Source: Ovis canadensis
Taxonomy: Eukaryota; Chordata; Mammalia; Artiodactyla; Bovidae
Reading direction: 5' to 3'
Assembly (NCBI RefSeq): GCF_042477335.2
Contig: NC_091256.1
Span: forward strand, 42,177,001 to 42,241,000
DNA: 64,000 nt
Shown piece by piece: positions 1 to 11,790 of the stretch. A program made the position numbers and the translations under genes. How positions within the stretch are numbered: the stretch's first letter is position 1; each line of letters opens with the position of its first letter. A model generated the notes under the pieces. The model was not told the DNA's origin. It did no database searches and saw nothing but the letters and a program-made list of their open reading frames with translations.

Positions 1-345
1 CATTCAAGTGCTCTGTATGTTTATAAAGGTTTTCTGGAAACAAAACCTTCAACTGGAAGATCAGACATTGCCGTGGGCCCTAAGTGAGACAGGGCAGCAT
101 TTTCTCCACGCAGAGGTAGCAATGGCCTGGTCTGCTGCTGCTGGAAGGCGGTGTCACCTTGCTTTGGTTTTTATGTCCTTCCAGTCCCCAAGTCTGCAGG
201 AGTGTGCCATGCTCCCATGATAGACACAGTCATTATGTCCTCCCTGAGACCAAAAGACAGGATGGAAAGGACGAAAAACATAACAGTTATGTTAATAACA
301 ATTTGGAGAGCTTAATGGTTTAGGAGACAAATCCGCGTAAGATCA
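1..345. other. Downstream flank, no feature recognised
   Basis: Non-coding sequence beyond the 3' end of the minus-strand gene. Short open frames here have no recognisable domain. I see no RNA gene or clear repeat. Confidence 0.4.
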
Positions 346-560
346 TGGGTTTCCCTGGTAGCTCAGTGGTAAATAATTCACCTGCCAATGCAGGAGATAG
401 CAGGTTCAATCTCTGGGTTTTGGGAAGATCCCCTGAAGTAGGAAATGGCAACCCATTCTAATATCCTTGTCTGGGAAATCCCACGGACAGAGGAGAATGG
501 CGGGCTACAGTCCATGGGGTCATGAAAGAGTTGGACATGACTTAGAGACTAAACAACAAA
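346..560 (+). mobile_element. Bov-tA SINE
   Basis: The head carries the tRNA-like box (cctggtagctcagtgg, then ggttcaatctctgg). The body has the usual Bov-tA landmarks in order: gaagatcccctga, ggcaacccattc, a variant of ttcttgcctgg, and tccatggggtca, with an end close to gacatgactta. It is diverged and ends in an ACAA-type tail. It is not functional as a tRNA. Full length is near 210 bp, so this copy is almost complete. Confidence 0.9.
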
Positions 561-1923
561 TAAGATCACATATTTGGTAGTCCTCCCTTGAGGGAAGAGC
601 GAGGGGTTAGAAGCAGTTCTAGGTGCTGTCTTTATGGTCTCTTTACTCCAAGGGGACGGCCAGGGCTAGGCATCCCCTCCACCAGCTCTTCTATTGAAGG
701 CATTTTGTCTAGAAAACCCTTATGACTCCTGGCTTCTTAAGAACTTATGACTTCTGCTACAGTGGCCCAAAGTGAGCCCACAAAGGTCCAGTGTAGGATG
801 TGGAGACAAGAGGAGCAGGTGGGTGGGAGCTGTGTGTGTCCAGGCTGGCTCGGTAAAGCAGGAGACAAGGATTCAGAGCACGCCATGCCAGGAACAATGA
901 GTGTGATTTGCTAGGAGTGGTTGCTGCCCTCTCTCTCAGACTGCAGAGCACTCATTCATTGGATGGAGGGGTTACCACCATTGAGAAGTGTCTCATGCTG
1001 CCCAGGGGAATACCTTCAGTGGAAGGCACCAGACTGTTCTTGAGGATGGGGGACCCTCAAGAACAATTCATTGGCAGGCCTTCTTCCAGTTTCTGGCCTG
1101 TTCCTGCTTTCTCACCTGAGTATACCTAGTTACAGGTGAGAACAGCACAGTTGTGACAAGGGGCTGTGTGTCCAGGCCCAAGCAGTCTTCATGACTGTCA
1201 AGGCCTCTATTCTGTATCAGTCCCAGAGGCACTGGACTGAGACGGAGTCCATAGGCCAACAAAGCCATCACCACATCAACACCTAACTTCTTGACATGTT
1301 TCATGTGCGATCATTAACCTGCAGACTTTCAGGGATGCAGGACTCAGCCCCACATCCACTCACCCCTGCCTGAGCTTCTGAACTTGTTGGGGGCCAGCCC
1401 CACAATGGGAGGAGACAGGCTTCATCCTAGGAAGGCCCAGGGGCCTGGGAGGAAGTCCTCAGCCAAGGTGTTGCTCTAGTGAGATGCCCTTGCCCCGGAC
1501 CTTGAATTGTTCCCTCCTCTGTTCAGAAGGATAAACTGGAGAGAGGAATTCATGACTCTGAGCAGGAGAAAAGTGAACATTTAATGCCACCATAGGTTGA
1601 TTCTTTTTAAACACCAGATTCTTTTTCGACAACATTTTACACCTCATATGCCACAAAAAGTCAGAGATCGTAGCCAGCAAACAATGTCTTCACACTGGAA
1701 ATGGCACACAGCTTAATGAAATCATGTCACCAGTTTTTGAGAACTATAATTTTCATTTCCAGACTGTTCTCCAGGTAGCCTGCTCACATTTTATCAAGAT
1801 CAAGCCAACAGTTAACTCTTTTATCGCTATGTGAAGGCCCATACACAAAACCAGCCTGTTTGCAAATAGGCTGCTGGGACCTACCCAAGTACAGAATAGT
1901 TGAATTTCTGACTTTTAACAAAT
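561..1923. other. Non-coding flank, no gene seen
   Basis: Largely unique sequence with short random open frames on both strands, none with a recognisable domain. It lies downstream of the most distal candidate poly(A) signal of the minus-strand gene, so it is probably intergenic. Part of it could be 3' UTR if an even more distal signal is used. Confidence 0.35.
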
Positions 1924-1929
1924 TTTATT
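1924..1929 (-). promoter_or_regulatory. Candidate distal poly(A) signal (AATAAA on minus strand)
   Basis: The plus strand reads TTTATT, which is AATAAA in the KIF26B direction. It lies about 6.5 kb past the stop codon in an AT-rich stretch. Other matches occur at 3817-3822, 3821-3826 and 7855-7860. Which one is used cannot be decided from the sequence; 3'-end reads would settle it. Confidence 0.25.
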
Positions 1930-2194
1930 AAAAGTTTTTAACAGCAAACACTTGTAAGCTAAGAACTTCATTTTTAAAATGGCACCAATCTTTTATCCAA
2001 ATAGTGAATTTAACACAATGACATTAAATACCACCATTGAATTTAAAAAAAGATTTTATGAATTGTTTATGAATTCACTGCTTCTGACACAATAAATGCA
2101 CTTGGGCAGGTCTTGTCTCCAATTTTCAAGTTGGCCCATTTCTACAGATTAGCATATTTATATACACGTACATACATGACTAGAGCTGAAGGAA

Positions 2195-2350
2195 CCACAA
2201 AGATCATTTAGCACACTGTCTTCATTTTACAGATTGGAAAACTGTGTTCCAGAAAAGTTGGGTAATATATCCAAGGCCATAGGACTATGGTCAAAACTGG
2301 AGTTCGAACCCAGGTTTTCTGTCCTATGTTCTTCCACCATGTCACATACC
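2195..2350 (+). mobile_element. MIR SINE relic
   Basis: Contains the MIR core and 3' landmarks in order: ttcattttacagattggaaa, a tract like gttgggtaatatatccaagg, and ggagttcgaaccca. It is old and diverged, and present in all placental mammals as a family, so it gives no lineage information. Confidence 0.7.
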
Positions 2351-2464
2351 TTCTGTACACATGCATCCGTATACGCCCCCGTGCACACACACACGTCAGT
2401 CCCTCAGTGTGGTGGGTGTCCACATATCACACGCCTGGTACAACAGCACCTTGTGGGCAGAGTC

Positions 2465-2572
2465 CAAAATGCTGGACTCAGATCCCGGTTCTGCTATAAA
2501 CCTGCTCTGTGAACTTGGGCCAGTCGTTAGCTATTGACTTCAGTTTCTTCATCTAAAATGATTATCCCCAGC
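2465..2572 (-). mobile_element. MIR SINE relic, antisense
   Basis: Reads as a reversed MIR: ctcagatcccggttctgc, then ctctgtgaacttgggcca and gtttcttcatctaaaatg. Diverged and partial. Confidence 0.65.
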
Positions 2573-2619
2573 TCCAATGCAGAGCTTTCATCTCTTCAAA
2601 GCACTTCCTATACCTTTCT

Positions 2620-2790
2620 CTTTACACTATCCCAGATGGGCAGCTAATATAACCCCCGATCTTCCATCGGCGAGCCACAGGCCCAGCAAAGTGAAGCGAC
2701 TTGCCCATGGTTGCATAGCAAGTAAGGAAACCAGACCCGGAGACTGGCTTCCTTAGCCCAAGCTCAAGGCTTTTTCTCCTAGGTTTAGCT
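2620..2790 (+). mobile_element. MIR SINE relic
   Basis: Diverged MIR-like sequence with the landmarks ccagcaaagtgaagcgactt and gcccatggttgcatagcaa. It is the third MIR in 600 bp, so this part of the region is at least not continuously conserved exon. Confidence 0.55.
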
Positions 2791-2924
2791 GCCTCTCAAA
2801 TGAGACTACTGAGCCCCCAGCCCCTCCCAGCTTCTAGGGGATCCAGGGAGGGGACAAGATGCCTTAAGTATTATGGGTTTTAAGACTCACTAAAGTGCTT
2901 TGGTTTCTCCAGAAAAGAACATGT

Positions 2925-2926
2925 AC

Positions 2927-2957
<31 letters not shown>

Positions 2958-2958
2958 C
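2925..2958. repeat. (TA)n microsatellite
   Basis: Near-perfect TA dinucleotide run broken by one G (tatgtata). Likely length-polymorphic. Confidence 0.9.
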
Positions 2959-5900
2959 TCCAAGGTAAGGAATTTCAGGTTCCTTTTCCAAACCCCCTTT
3001 AGGAACACCGGGGGTGCTGGGGTTTCTCAGGGAAATGTTGGAACCTAATACTGTCTGCACTTTTCAGAAATTTAGTGTGGGACCAGCAGGAAGAGGCTGG
3101 ATCCTCTCTCACTAAGGCCTGTGGAGGCTGCTTTCCAAGTCCATTATCATCAAGTTCAAAAGGAAAGGATCTTTTCCCTTTCAGCTACTTACTTACTATA
3201 GAAACAAACTACATTTTGAACTCAGTCCTGTACTTCGAGGATTGGACCCTAGTCCCTGTTCTCCTGATTGATTTCTCTTTCCTTTCTGGTACCTGTGTCT
3301 CTGTTAATGGAGCTTTCTTAGAGTGAGGCGAACAAACAGCCATAGGCAGATGCACCAAACTTACACCTCGATGCACAGCACTTGGATCGCATTTCCAACC
3401 ATGATGTATAAATAATATAAAACACAAGCAATGCTACAAAACCGCAGCCCAAGTTTACAAATAAATTATCACTTCTTCATAAAGTGAATATGACAATGTG
3501 GGGTATTGGTGAGCAGTATGGGGAATGAAACAGTGAGCCTCTTTCGTTTTGAAGGTAATTTCTCTATCTATATAAAATAGATGTGCCTGGGCCCGCACTT
3601 CAGGACTCACTCTAATACACATACAGACACTGGGAAATGCATTTAGAGAATATTAATTATATGCACTGAAGCCTTGATACCACCTCAAGCACCACTATGT
3701 CTCTGATATTATGACATCATCTCTGGTTCTGAGGGGGGGCCACCAAAAAGCAGAATGTGTTTGTTTAGGGATGGGATAAGTAGCCTCTAAAATTGTGCAA
3801 AAAAGTTTTGTGTTTGTTTATTTATTTTTTGAGAAGATGAGCCTCTCCTGGATTGGAATGATGCTTTAATCTGGAAATGACAAACAGTTTGGAACAGGTA
3901 TGTATTTTTTCAGGATGATTGTTAAGTGACACAATTTGCAAGATTTTACCCAGAAGTGTTGACAGATCTTTGCTGGAGGAAGAGAAAGAGAGGTTAGAAT
4001 CCAAAGGAACACTATATTCTATCACCTTGTCCTCCCACTAGCCCCCCACCCCCCCAAAAAAACTTAGACCATTTGCTGGCAGTTGTCGGTGAGACTGAGT
4101 GTCAGTTTTGCTTCATTGGGCACAGAGGAAAGCGGGCTGCACTGGCCTCCCTTAGGCAGTCATGCTTCAGTGTGGCACTGCTGAAGAGCATCCTCTATGA
4201 GGGAAGATAGGCAGTACTGCCTGGGTGGGGGCAGCAGGCAGGCCCCAGGACCAGTGCCAATGGATCGTTTATCCAGCATCAACTCATCAAGAATGGGGCT
4301 TTCAACATGTTTCTTATAGGCATGGTTTCAGGGTTTAAAATACATTGCCTTTAAAAGTGAGGAAACCTTTTAATATGTGCTCTAAGAGTGGGGCTAATAT
4401 TCCAGCAGGAAAAGCACAATGAGTAAATTCATCAATTCTTCTAGTTTCCATTTTGAAATTAACTCATCTTCAGTAATGTCTGTTACGGCCCAAACCCTTT
4501 ATGGAATAGGGAATTTAGAAACATTCATCACATCGTTATTCGTGGTGGGAGCCTTGATTACACATCAGCAGTGGCCAATGACAGAGACAACTGTGTGGAC
4601 AGAGAGCTTAACAAAAGCCCAGGCTCTTGCAAGCTCTACCTCCATCCCAAGAAACCCAGGTCAGACAGCTGCTTTTGAATAGTAACACCTGTGATAAAGG
4701 CTGACGGAGTAACCAAAACTCATGATCAGCACCTTAAGCCCATAAACGGTCTTTTGCTCAAAATGAACAGGAATCCGAGAACCAGTGTAAGATACATATG
4801 TATGAGTCAGACTATTTGAACCACAGCCCTGGATGGTTTCTGCGGCTACAATGAAGTCACTGCCACCTTCCAGGAACACAGACTTCAAGTTTAAGACTAA
4901 TTTATGACAAATGGCCAAATTCCTGCCTGCTGAATTCCCCACTCTGGGCTGCATAGCGTTTTATCGCAGCGTTTTATCTCCCCCCAGTTTGGGATCTCTT
5001 GTATGAACCCCACCTGAGTCAACACAGGACCAACTTCTGCTTCCGCATCTCAAGCTCCCCACCTTCAGAATAGCAACTGCAGAGAAAACAACAGACGGGG
5101 TGTTTCAATTTCAAGTCTGGAAGAGATGAAAGTTAGCGACAACTTCCCCATGATGTAGAGGGGAATTCAAGGATGAGAAGATCAAAGGTTCCAGCTCTCA
5201 GGTGCGGCTTGAAAGCCCAGGATAAAGCAAACTCTCACTCTGTGGCAACATGAAACACCATCGTGAGATGCACTATGGATTTACTCCTAGGGAACAACGT
5301 CACTATTCCCCTTTCGGGCTCTGAGTTTTGTGCTAATGCTTCCACCTCACACTGAGCTGAACTTTGGAGAGGGAAGACGATTTCAGACAAAGAATCAAGG
5401 CTTCTAGATGCTAATTTCAAGTAAATATTTTTCTGAGCCTTTCATTTGTGGATAATAGAATAATGGGTTCTTTGACATTCTCTTTGCCTTCCTAGGTTAT
5501 CTGTCATCAAAACCACAAGGGGACCTGGACCACTTCACATTTGGTCATTGAATGAAGTTGTTCTTCGGTTACTAGAACTGCTGCACGACAGCTGATCAGC
5601 TGTACAATCAACTGATAGAACCAGGAGCAATCACATGATAGCATAAAATTCATGATTTCTTCACAGAGTTCATCAATACTTGGTATGTTGTTTGTAGCTG
5701 ACTTAGGTCAGAACAGAAAAAAAAAAAAGGAAAAAGTCAGAATGCACAACCTCCATGCCAAGTCGTTCACCCTACTCCATGGCCAACAGCAGCCTGCGAG
5801 AAGTTCAACAGTGTGGCATTTTAAGAGGCCAATCTGACTTGGCAAGAGAGCTCTTGGTTTTATTCAACCCTTTGCTATCTCACAAAGTTGTTACATATAA

Positions 5901-7502
5901 AGCAGGTTTAGGCAGGATGCAAACTGAAGGCCATTACCCCTAGGAAAGATTTCACTGATCAAGATTTGAAATTCCTATAGATGTTTCTACTTAGTCTCAT
6001 TCCAGGAAAGGCACGAGGGCCCCCTTGCTGGTCTATTAAGGAACTCAGCTCAGTGAAGTAACCTGTGGGGAAGATACGGCCAGGGCAAAAGCTAAGGACA
6101 CTGATTACTAATCAAATGTGTATGTTTCCAACAAAGAGAAAGATCCCTTTGACAGTCCTTCAATCAAAGGCTTTCCATGAAATAGTATATTTCAAGCCAG
6201 CAAACAAAGGGTTGCCAAGTGGAAAATCCAAACAAATTCAACAGGTTGACATCTCTTGGGGTCCAGCTATTTCCATTAAGGCTGCTGTTTAACAAGTTCA
6301 TTTACGCAAGTGCAGAGACCAGAGCACACCCCAGCCCAAGAATCATGGGGCTGCCCTGCAGAATGGGGTTAGGGTGGGGGTGGCCTGCCTCTCCCAAGGT
6401 GACTTGTTAAACAGGAGGGGGAAATCATCCATTCTGGAGTAACATTTCACTATATTTTAGCCCGTGTTAGCTATCAGATGGAGCATAGCTTCTGTGTGCA
6501 CGGTGCCATAGGAGCAAGTTTGAATTGAACGTAAAGCCAGACAGAAGCTGGCTCCTAGTCTAGGGGGTTGTCTGTGCCCTGTTCTGACCAGTAAAGGGCT
6601 GCACTATGAAGCTCACAAGACTTCGGTTCCCATTTACTGGGTTCAATAAGCTTTGCCAGTTGTTTAGCCAGCTATGCTGGGCTGCATATGTACAAAGGAG
6701 CATTGACAAATGCAATTGTTCTTTTTCCCTGGGGAGCAGTTGGGGCTGAGGAGTCAGTTAGCCAGGACTGCCTCGCCTGGAAATAAATTCATGAAGTTAT
6801 GTTGCATTTGAGGTCAAAAAGAACAATACTCTGGAAAATCCTGGGCACGTCTATCAATGGCCTGGCTAGAGAGGCCTGGAAGAAGGCCCTGACTGGAAGA
6901 TAGGTAAACACCCTGCTGTTGCACAGCTGTTATTAGATAATCCCTGGACCACTCCATGCTTTGGGTTTCCATCACTAAAATGGGTATACTAATCCCTAAG
7001 AGAATTGTGGCAGAGATGGACATCTCAATTTGAGAATAAAGTCCAAAGTTCCTGGAGTCAAGCCTTGTACACCCACATGCATGAAACCCTGGCCCCCACA
7101 GGTGTGTAATGTATGACAGGAAACCTTTCCCTGCCTTCAGGTGTCAAGGTTGAGCAGAGAGGCCTGGTCCTTTCTTCGTATGGAGGCTTTTGTTCAAAAG
7201 GACTGGAACTTCTTGCATTAAATAGCACTCTGGACAACAGAAAAGTTGTGTAACCCCGCCCCCCATCCTTCCTTGTTCTGGACCAATACTACTTCCATTT
7301 CTGAGCATTTACAAGTCCAAGAAGGTCTCCAGACTGGGAAAAATCCTCTGCTCTAATAAATTTGCAAAACTGAGGAACAAAAAATATGGCTCCGTTGAAC
7401 TGGTTCAAGTGTTCTTTAGATCCAGAATCTTTGGAATAAAAATGAATATGAAAAATGTTGTTGAGGACCTCAGCTTCGTGGGTAAAAAGGAACCAGTCTT
7501 AC

Positions 7503-7568
7503 GTGCCTCAGGACATGTAAAGAGTCAGATATGACTGAGTAACTGAACTGAACTGAGTGCCTCAGGAC
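7503..7568 (+). mobile_element. 42-bp SINE 3' tail with 12-bp target duplication
   Basis: The 12-mer gtgcctcaggac occurs at 7503-7514 and again at 7557-7568. Between them lie 42 bases matching only the very 3' end of a Bov-A/BovB type element (aagagtcagatatgactgag, then a gaactgaactga tail). This is a severely 5'-truncated retrotransposed copy with intact target-site duplications. BovB and Bov-A share this 3' end, so the source family cannot be told. Confidence 0.85.
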
Positions 7569-7854
7569 TTGGAGGGGAAACTATTCAGCACAAACATTCC
7601 ACTCAAAGGGTCAGGAGGGCCAGGGTCATAGAGGCTCCTTTCCCCCTGAAGACACACCCATTTCTCTCACGCTCACGTGCGCCTGCTCCATAATCGACCT
7701 CCAAGTCTGCCCTCTGACCCTGCCACTGGTGGGAGGTGGCAATGAGCATCACCTGCGGTTCCAACCGTCCCTGGAATCACACTGGCTTGGGCCCAGAAGT
7801 CTCTAGCTTCTGTTTGAGTGGCCTTCCCAGCAGAACCATAGCAGACAGTTAACA

Positions 7855-7860
7855 TTTATT
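7855..7860 (-). promoter_or_regulatory. Candidate proximal poly(A) signal
   Basis: TTTATT on the plus strand, AATAAA in the KIF26B direction, about 630 nt past the stop codon. It is the first match to the canonical hexamer after the stop. Use is inferred only. Confidence 0.35.
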
Positions 7861-8487
7861 CATATGCAATACTGATTAGGAAAGAGCTCTACAAACACAA
7901 CTTACTTAGAAATAGCAAGTCAGAAATAGGCTAAAACACCAAGAGAAAACGAGCTGTAAATACATTGCAAAAATGTGTTCGAGTTGTTCATGTTGTTGTT
8001 TTCATCTTGACTAGCACCATCTGTACACAAGAAAATATCAACATAAACGTTTGGATAATAACAAAGATTTGCAAGGCACTTAATCAGTCATTCGGGGAAA
8101 CCTGTTGTTGTTTTGTTTTAACTTTCCACAACAATCCCACGTCCGCTCTCGCCCTTTCTCACAAACCAGGAGAAGAGGGAGGTCTCTTTTGCCAGCAGTT
8201 CTTATGTACAAACAAGTTCTTCAAAGTTCCTCAAAGTGCTTTTTCAGTCTCACGGGGGCTTCCACGTCCCTTGGGCTTCCCATCATTCGCTCCTCTCCTG
8301 CGTGTCTGGCGTCTGCACCGTCCCTACAGAAAACAAAAGAAAAACTCGCCTTCCGCTCCACGCTCACTCCAGACTTGCCACCAACCTTCGTCCTCCTTCC
8401 GTGGTCTCTGAGCGGCGCCGGCACTAAGGGCCGGCCCAGCGCGGCTGCCTGCGGCTCGGGAGCGAGGGCCGGGCCGGGCGGCTCCGG

Positions 8488-8636
8488 TCAGCGGCGCCGG
8501 GAGGTGATGTCGAAGCAGGTGATCATCATGAGGTGCGCCTTGCAGAAGTTGACGCGGCTCTCCAGGCGCTCCGTCACGCACTCCAGCGCTTCCAGGTACT
8601 CCAGGGAATCCAGCTCCAGAACCTGCTCCAAGTCAA
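8488..8636 (-). CDS. KIF26B: KIF26B terminal coding exon
   Basis: This exon encodes the last 48 residues plus the last two bases of a Phe codon split by the intron, and ends in TGA (plus-strand tca at 8488-8490). The acceptor is ttctttgcag followed by TTGACTTGG. The peptide is acidic and leucine-rich at first ([18 protein letters not shown]) and ends in [11 protein letters not shown], which I recognise as the KIF26B C terminus. With the previous exon it forms a helical, probably coiled-coil tail. The phase (1/2) matches the preceding donor. The DNA around the stop is CpG-rich (about 8400-8520). The identification rests on recalled similarity to mammalian KIF26B, not on a search. The paralogue KIF26A is the main alternative and fits less well. 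Confidence 0.93.
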
Positions 8637-8865
8637 CTGCAAAGAAGGAGAAGCCCGATGGGAACGCGCTGCCCACGGGGAAGGGTGACCCGACGGCTCG
8701 GTCCCGAGGCTGCTGCGCCTGCGCCGGGAGGTCTTAGCACCGCCGTGCCCTTGACCCTCTGCAGCTCTCAAGTCGGCAACAGAACCCTTTGCTACTTGCA
8801 ACTGTACTGGGGCCCTCCATTCTAATGATAACACTAGATCCCGGGGACATTTAATTGAGGCTCTG

Positions 8866-9010
8866 TGTGTGTGCCAAGTTGCTTCAGTCCTATCTGACTC
8901 TTTGCTACCCCACCAGGCTTCTCTGTCCATGGAATTTTCCAGGGAAGAATACTGAAGTGGGTTGCCAGTTCCTTTCTCCAGGGGATCTTCCCCATCCAGG
9001 GATCTAAACC
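8866..9010 (-). mobile_element. Bov-A type SINE, antisense
   Basis: Reversed SINE body: gttgcttcagtcctatctga, ctctgtccatgg, gtgggttgcca, ggggatcttccc. Its tRNA head is missing, and it abuts a sense SINE at about 9011, giving a head-to-head pair. Confidence 0.85.
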
Positions 9011-9215
9011 TTGCGGTTCCTCAGTGGTAAAGAGCCCACCTGCAATGCAGGAGACATTAGAGATTAAGGTTCAATCCCTAGGTCGGGAAGATCCCCTGGA
9101 GGTGGGTATGGCAACCCACTCCAGCGTTCTTGCCTGGAGAATCCCCATGGACAGAGGCGCCCAACAGGCTCCATAGGGGCACAAAGAGTTGAACAACTTA
9201 GCATGCACGCACATG
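9011..9215 (+). mobile_element. Bov-tA SINE
   Basis: Sense copy with the tRNA-like head (ttcctcagtggtaaagagcc), then ggtcgggaagatcccctgg, ggcaacccactcc and ttcttgcctggagaat. The 3' end is diverged (agttgaacaacttagcatg). It directly follows the reversed copy, so the two could form a stem in RNA. Confidence 0.88.
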
Positions 9216-9227
9216 TTAATAACTAGA

Positions 9228-9545
9228 TTCCTGGACTCACAGACACAGAGAACAGACTTGTCTTTGCTAAGGGGCAGGGCAGTGAGGGAGCGAACTGGGA
9301 GTTAGGGATTAGCAGATGCAAAGTATTATATATAGGATGAATAAACAGCAAGATCCTACTGTATAGCAAAGGGAATTCTATTCAATATCTTGTGATAAGC
9401 CATATGGAAAAAACATAAAAATGTATATATATATGTTATATAAATGTATATATATATGTGCATGCAACTGAATTATCTTGCTATATTGCAGAAATTAGCA
9501 CCACATTGTAAATCAACTATACTTTGATGAAAAATAATTACAATT
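9228..9545 (+). mobile_element. L1 3' UTR fragment (artiodactyl type)
   Basis: Carries the characteristic 3' end of artiodactyl L1: atcctactgtatagcaaag, ttcaatatcttgtgataagc, and aaatcaactatactttgatg followed by an A-rich tail. A TA-rich internal microsatellite occurs near 9422-9462. No coding part is present. Confidence 0.75.
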
Positions 9546-10227
9546 CTTTGCTCAGAAGACAAGCAAGATTTAGGACCCAGATTCTGTCCCTAAAGTTCAG
9601 ACCTGCACAGGGTTAAAAGTCGGTTTCCTTCAGTTCCTCAAGGGCAATTATCTGTGGCCACCTCTCCTGTGCCACTGGCTACTAGTTGGTCCAGTTGTGA
9701 CTGGGTAGGGTGGTGGGCTGCTGCAGAGTGTCCAGCGTGGGGAGGACAGGCGTGGACAGCAGCCAAGGCAGTGGGGTGGCCCTGGAATCCAAGGCAGGAG
9801 GCCTGCACTTGACTGCCAAGGAGGCCACACCTAACCTTTGCTGGCACAGGGTCCTTAAAAGTAACACAAGAGTCATCCCTAGCCTGCCTACTTTCCTAAC
9901 TAGAGTTGCTATGGAGAGTAGAAGCAAGAAGAAACGATGACTGTGAATGTGGTTTGAGAACTGCAACGAGCTATCAGAAAATCTGGGGTGGAAATCAGGG
10001 CTGACTTCTTTTGTAGGGGAGCTAACAGAGCTCAGAGAAGGGATGTCCTGTTCAGGGTCATATAGTTAATAAGGACGGGAGCTCGAAATAAGGTGGAGGC
10101 TCCTGAACACCAGTCTAAAACAAACAAACAAACGCTCCCCATACCATATCCACATCAGACTATGTTATTGGATCACCTTGAAAGTGGCATCAGAATTAGG
10201 AAATTTGAAAAAAAAATGGATCCCAGC

Positions 10228-11790
10228 ATATATATTTCTACGCCAGTTCAGTTCCAGTCAGTTGCTCAGTCATGTTCGACTCTTTGTGACCCCATGAATC
10301 GCAGCACGCCAGGCCTCCCTGTCCATCACCAAATCCCGGAGTTCACTCAGATTCACGTCCATTGTGTCAGTGATGCCATCCAGCCATCTCATCCTCTGTC
10401 GTCCCCTTGTCCTCCTGCCCTCAATCCCTCCCAGCATCAGAGTCTTTTCCAATGAGTCAACTCTTCTCATCAGGTGGCCAAAGTATTGGAGTTTCAGCTT
10501 TAGCATCATTCCTTCCAAAGAAATCCCAGGGCTGATCTGCTTCAGAATGGACTGGTTGGATCTCCTTGCAGTCCAAGAGACTCTCAAGAGTCTTCTCCAA
10601 CACCACAGTTCAAAAGCATCAATTCTTTGGCACTCAGCTTTCTTCACAGTCCAACTCTCACATCCATACATGACCACTGGAAAAATGATAGCCTTGACTA
10701 GACAGACCTTTGTTGGCAAAGTAATGTCTCTGCTTTTCAATATGCTATCTAGGTTGCTCATAACTTTTCTTCCAAGGAGTAAGCGTCTTTTAATTTCATG
10801 GCTGCAGTCACCATCTGCAGTGATTTTGGAGCCCCCCAAAATAAAGTCTGACACTGTTTCCACTGTTTCCCCATCTATTTCCTATGAAGTGATGGGACCA
10901 GATGCCATGATCTTCGTTTTCTGAATGTTGAGCTTTAAGCCAACTTTTTCACTCTCCTCTTTCACTTTCATCAAGAGGCTTTTTAGTTCCTCTTCACTTT
11001 CTGCCATAAGGGTGGCATCATCCACATATCTGAGGTTATTGATATTTCTCTCGGCAATCTTGATTCCAGCTTGTGCTTCTTCCAACCCAGCGTTTCTCAT
11101 GATGTACTCTGCATATAAGTTAAAGAAGCAGGGTGACAATATACAGCCTCAACATACTCCTTTCCCAATTTGGAACCAGTCTGTTGTTCCATGTCCAGTT
11201 CTAACTGTTGCTTCCTGACCTGCATACAGATTTCTCAAGAGGCAGGTCAGGTGGTCTGGTATTCCCATTTCTTTCAGAATTTTCCACAGTTTACTTTGAT
11301 CCACACAGTCAAAGGCTTTGGCATAGTCAATAAAGCAGAAATGTGAGTGATCATACCATCATGATTATCTTGGTCGTGAAGATCTTTTTTGTATAGTTCT
11401 GTGTATTCTTGCCACCTCTTCTTAATATCTTCTGTTACTGTTAGGTCCATACCATTTCTGTCCTTTATCAAGCCCATCTTTGCATGAAATGTTCCCTTGG
11501 TATCTCTAATTTTCTTGAAGAGATCTGTAGTCTTTCCCATTCTGTTCTTTTCCTCTATTTCTTTGCATTGATCGCTGAGGAAGGCTTTCTTATCTCTTCT
11601 TGCTATTCTTTGGACCTCTGCATTCAGATGCTTATATCTTTCCTTTTCTCCTTTGCTTTTCACTTCTCTTCTTTTCACAGCTATTTGTAAGGCCTCCCCA
11701 GACAGCCATTTTGCTTGTTTGCATTTCTTTTCCATGGGGATGGTCTTGATCCCTGTCTCCTGTACAGTCTCACGAACCTCAGTCTATGCC
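10228..11790 (-). mobile_element. BovB (RTE) LINE, antisense, 5'-truncated
   Basis: About 1.6 kb of BovB. Minus-strand open frames give the reverse transcriptase region upstream (11735-11274), a palm segment with Y-V-D-D in place of the usual Y-A-D-D (11139-10882), and the RT C-terminal part (10863-10270) containing [19 protein letters not shown] and RMRWLDGI. The frames are broken, so the copy is dead. Its 3' end is at 10228 (tgactgagc-type tail, antisense). It lies in the last KIF26B intron, in the same orientation as the gene. Confidence 0.93.

Larger units (their letters stand above)
1925..8487 (-). other. KIF26B: Candidate KIF26B 3' untranslated region
   Basis: This stretch follows the KIF26B stop codon directly. 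It is unusually poor in young ruminant repeats compared with the rest of the window: only MIR relics near 2200-2790, a TA microsatellite near 2925-2958 and one 42-bp SINE tail at 7515-7556 were seen. That is what a long, constrained terminal exon would look like, but it is inference. The first plausible poly(A) signal (7855-7860) would give a UTR of about 0.6 kb, the last (1924-1929) about 6.5 kb. Short open frames inside have no recognisable domains. Confidence 0.4.

Noticed and set aside
8105..8737. 210-codon plus-strand frame over the terminal KIF26B exon
   Set aside because: Antisense of the real exon and the GC-rich DNA around it; low-complexity Arg/Ser composition.
10270..10863. 197-codon frame as a host gene
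   Set aside because: BovB reverse transcriptase C-terminal region of a decayed LINE.
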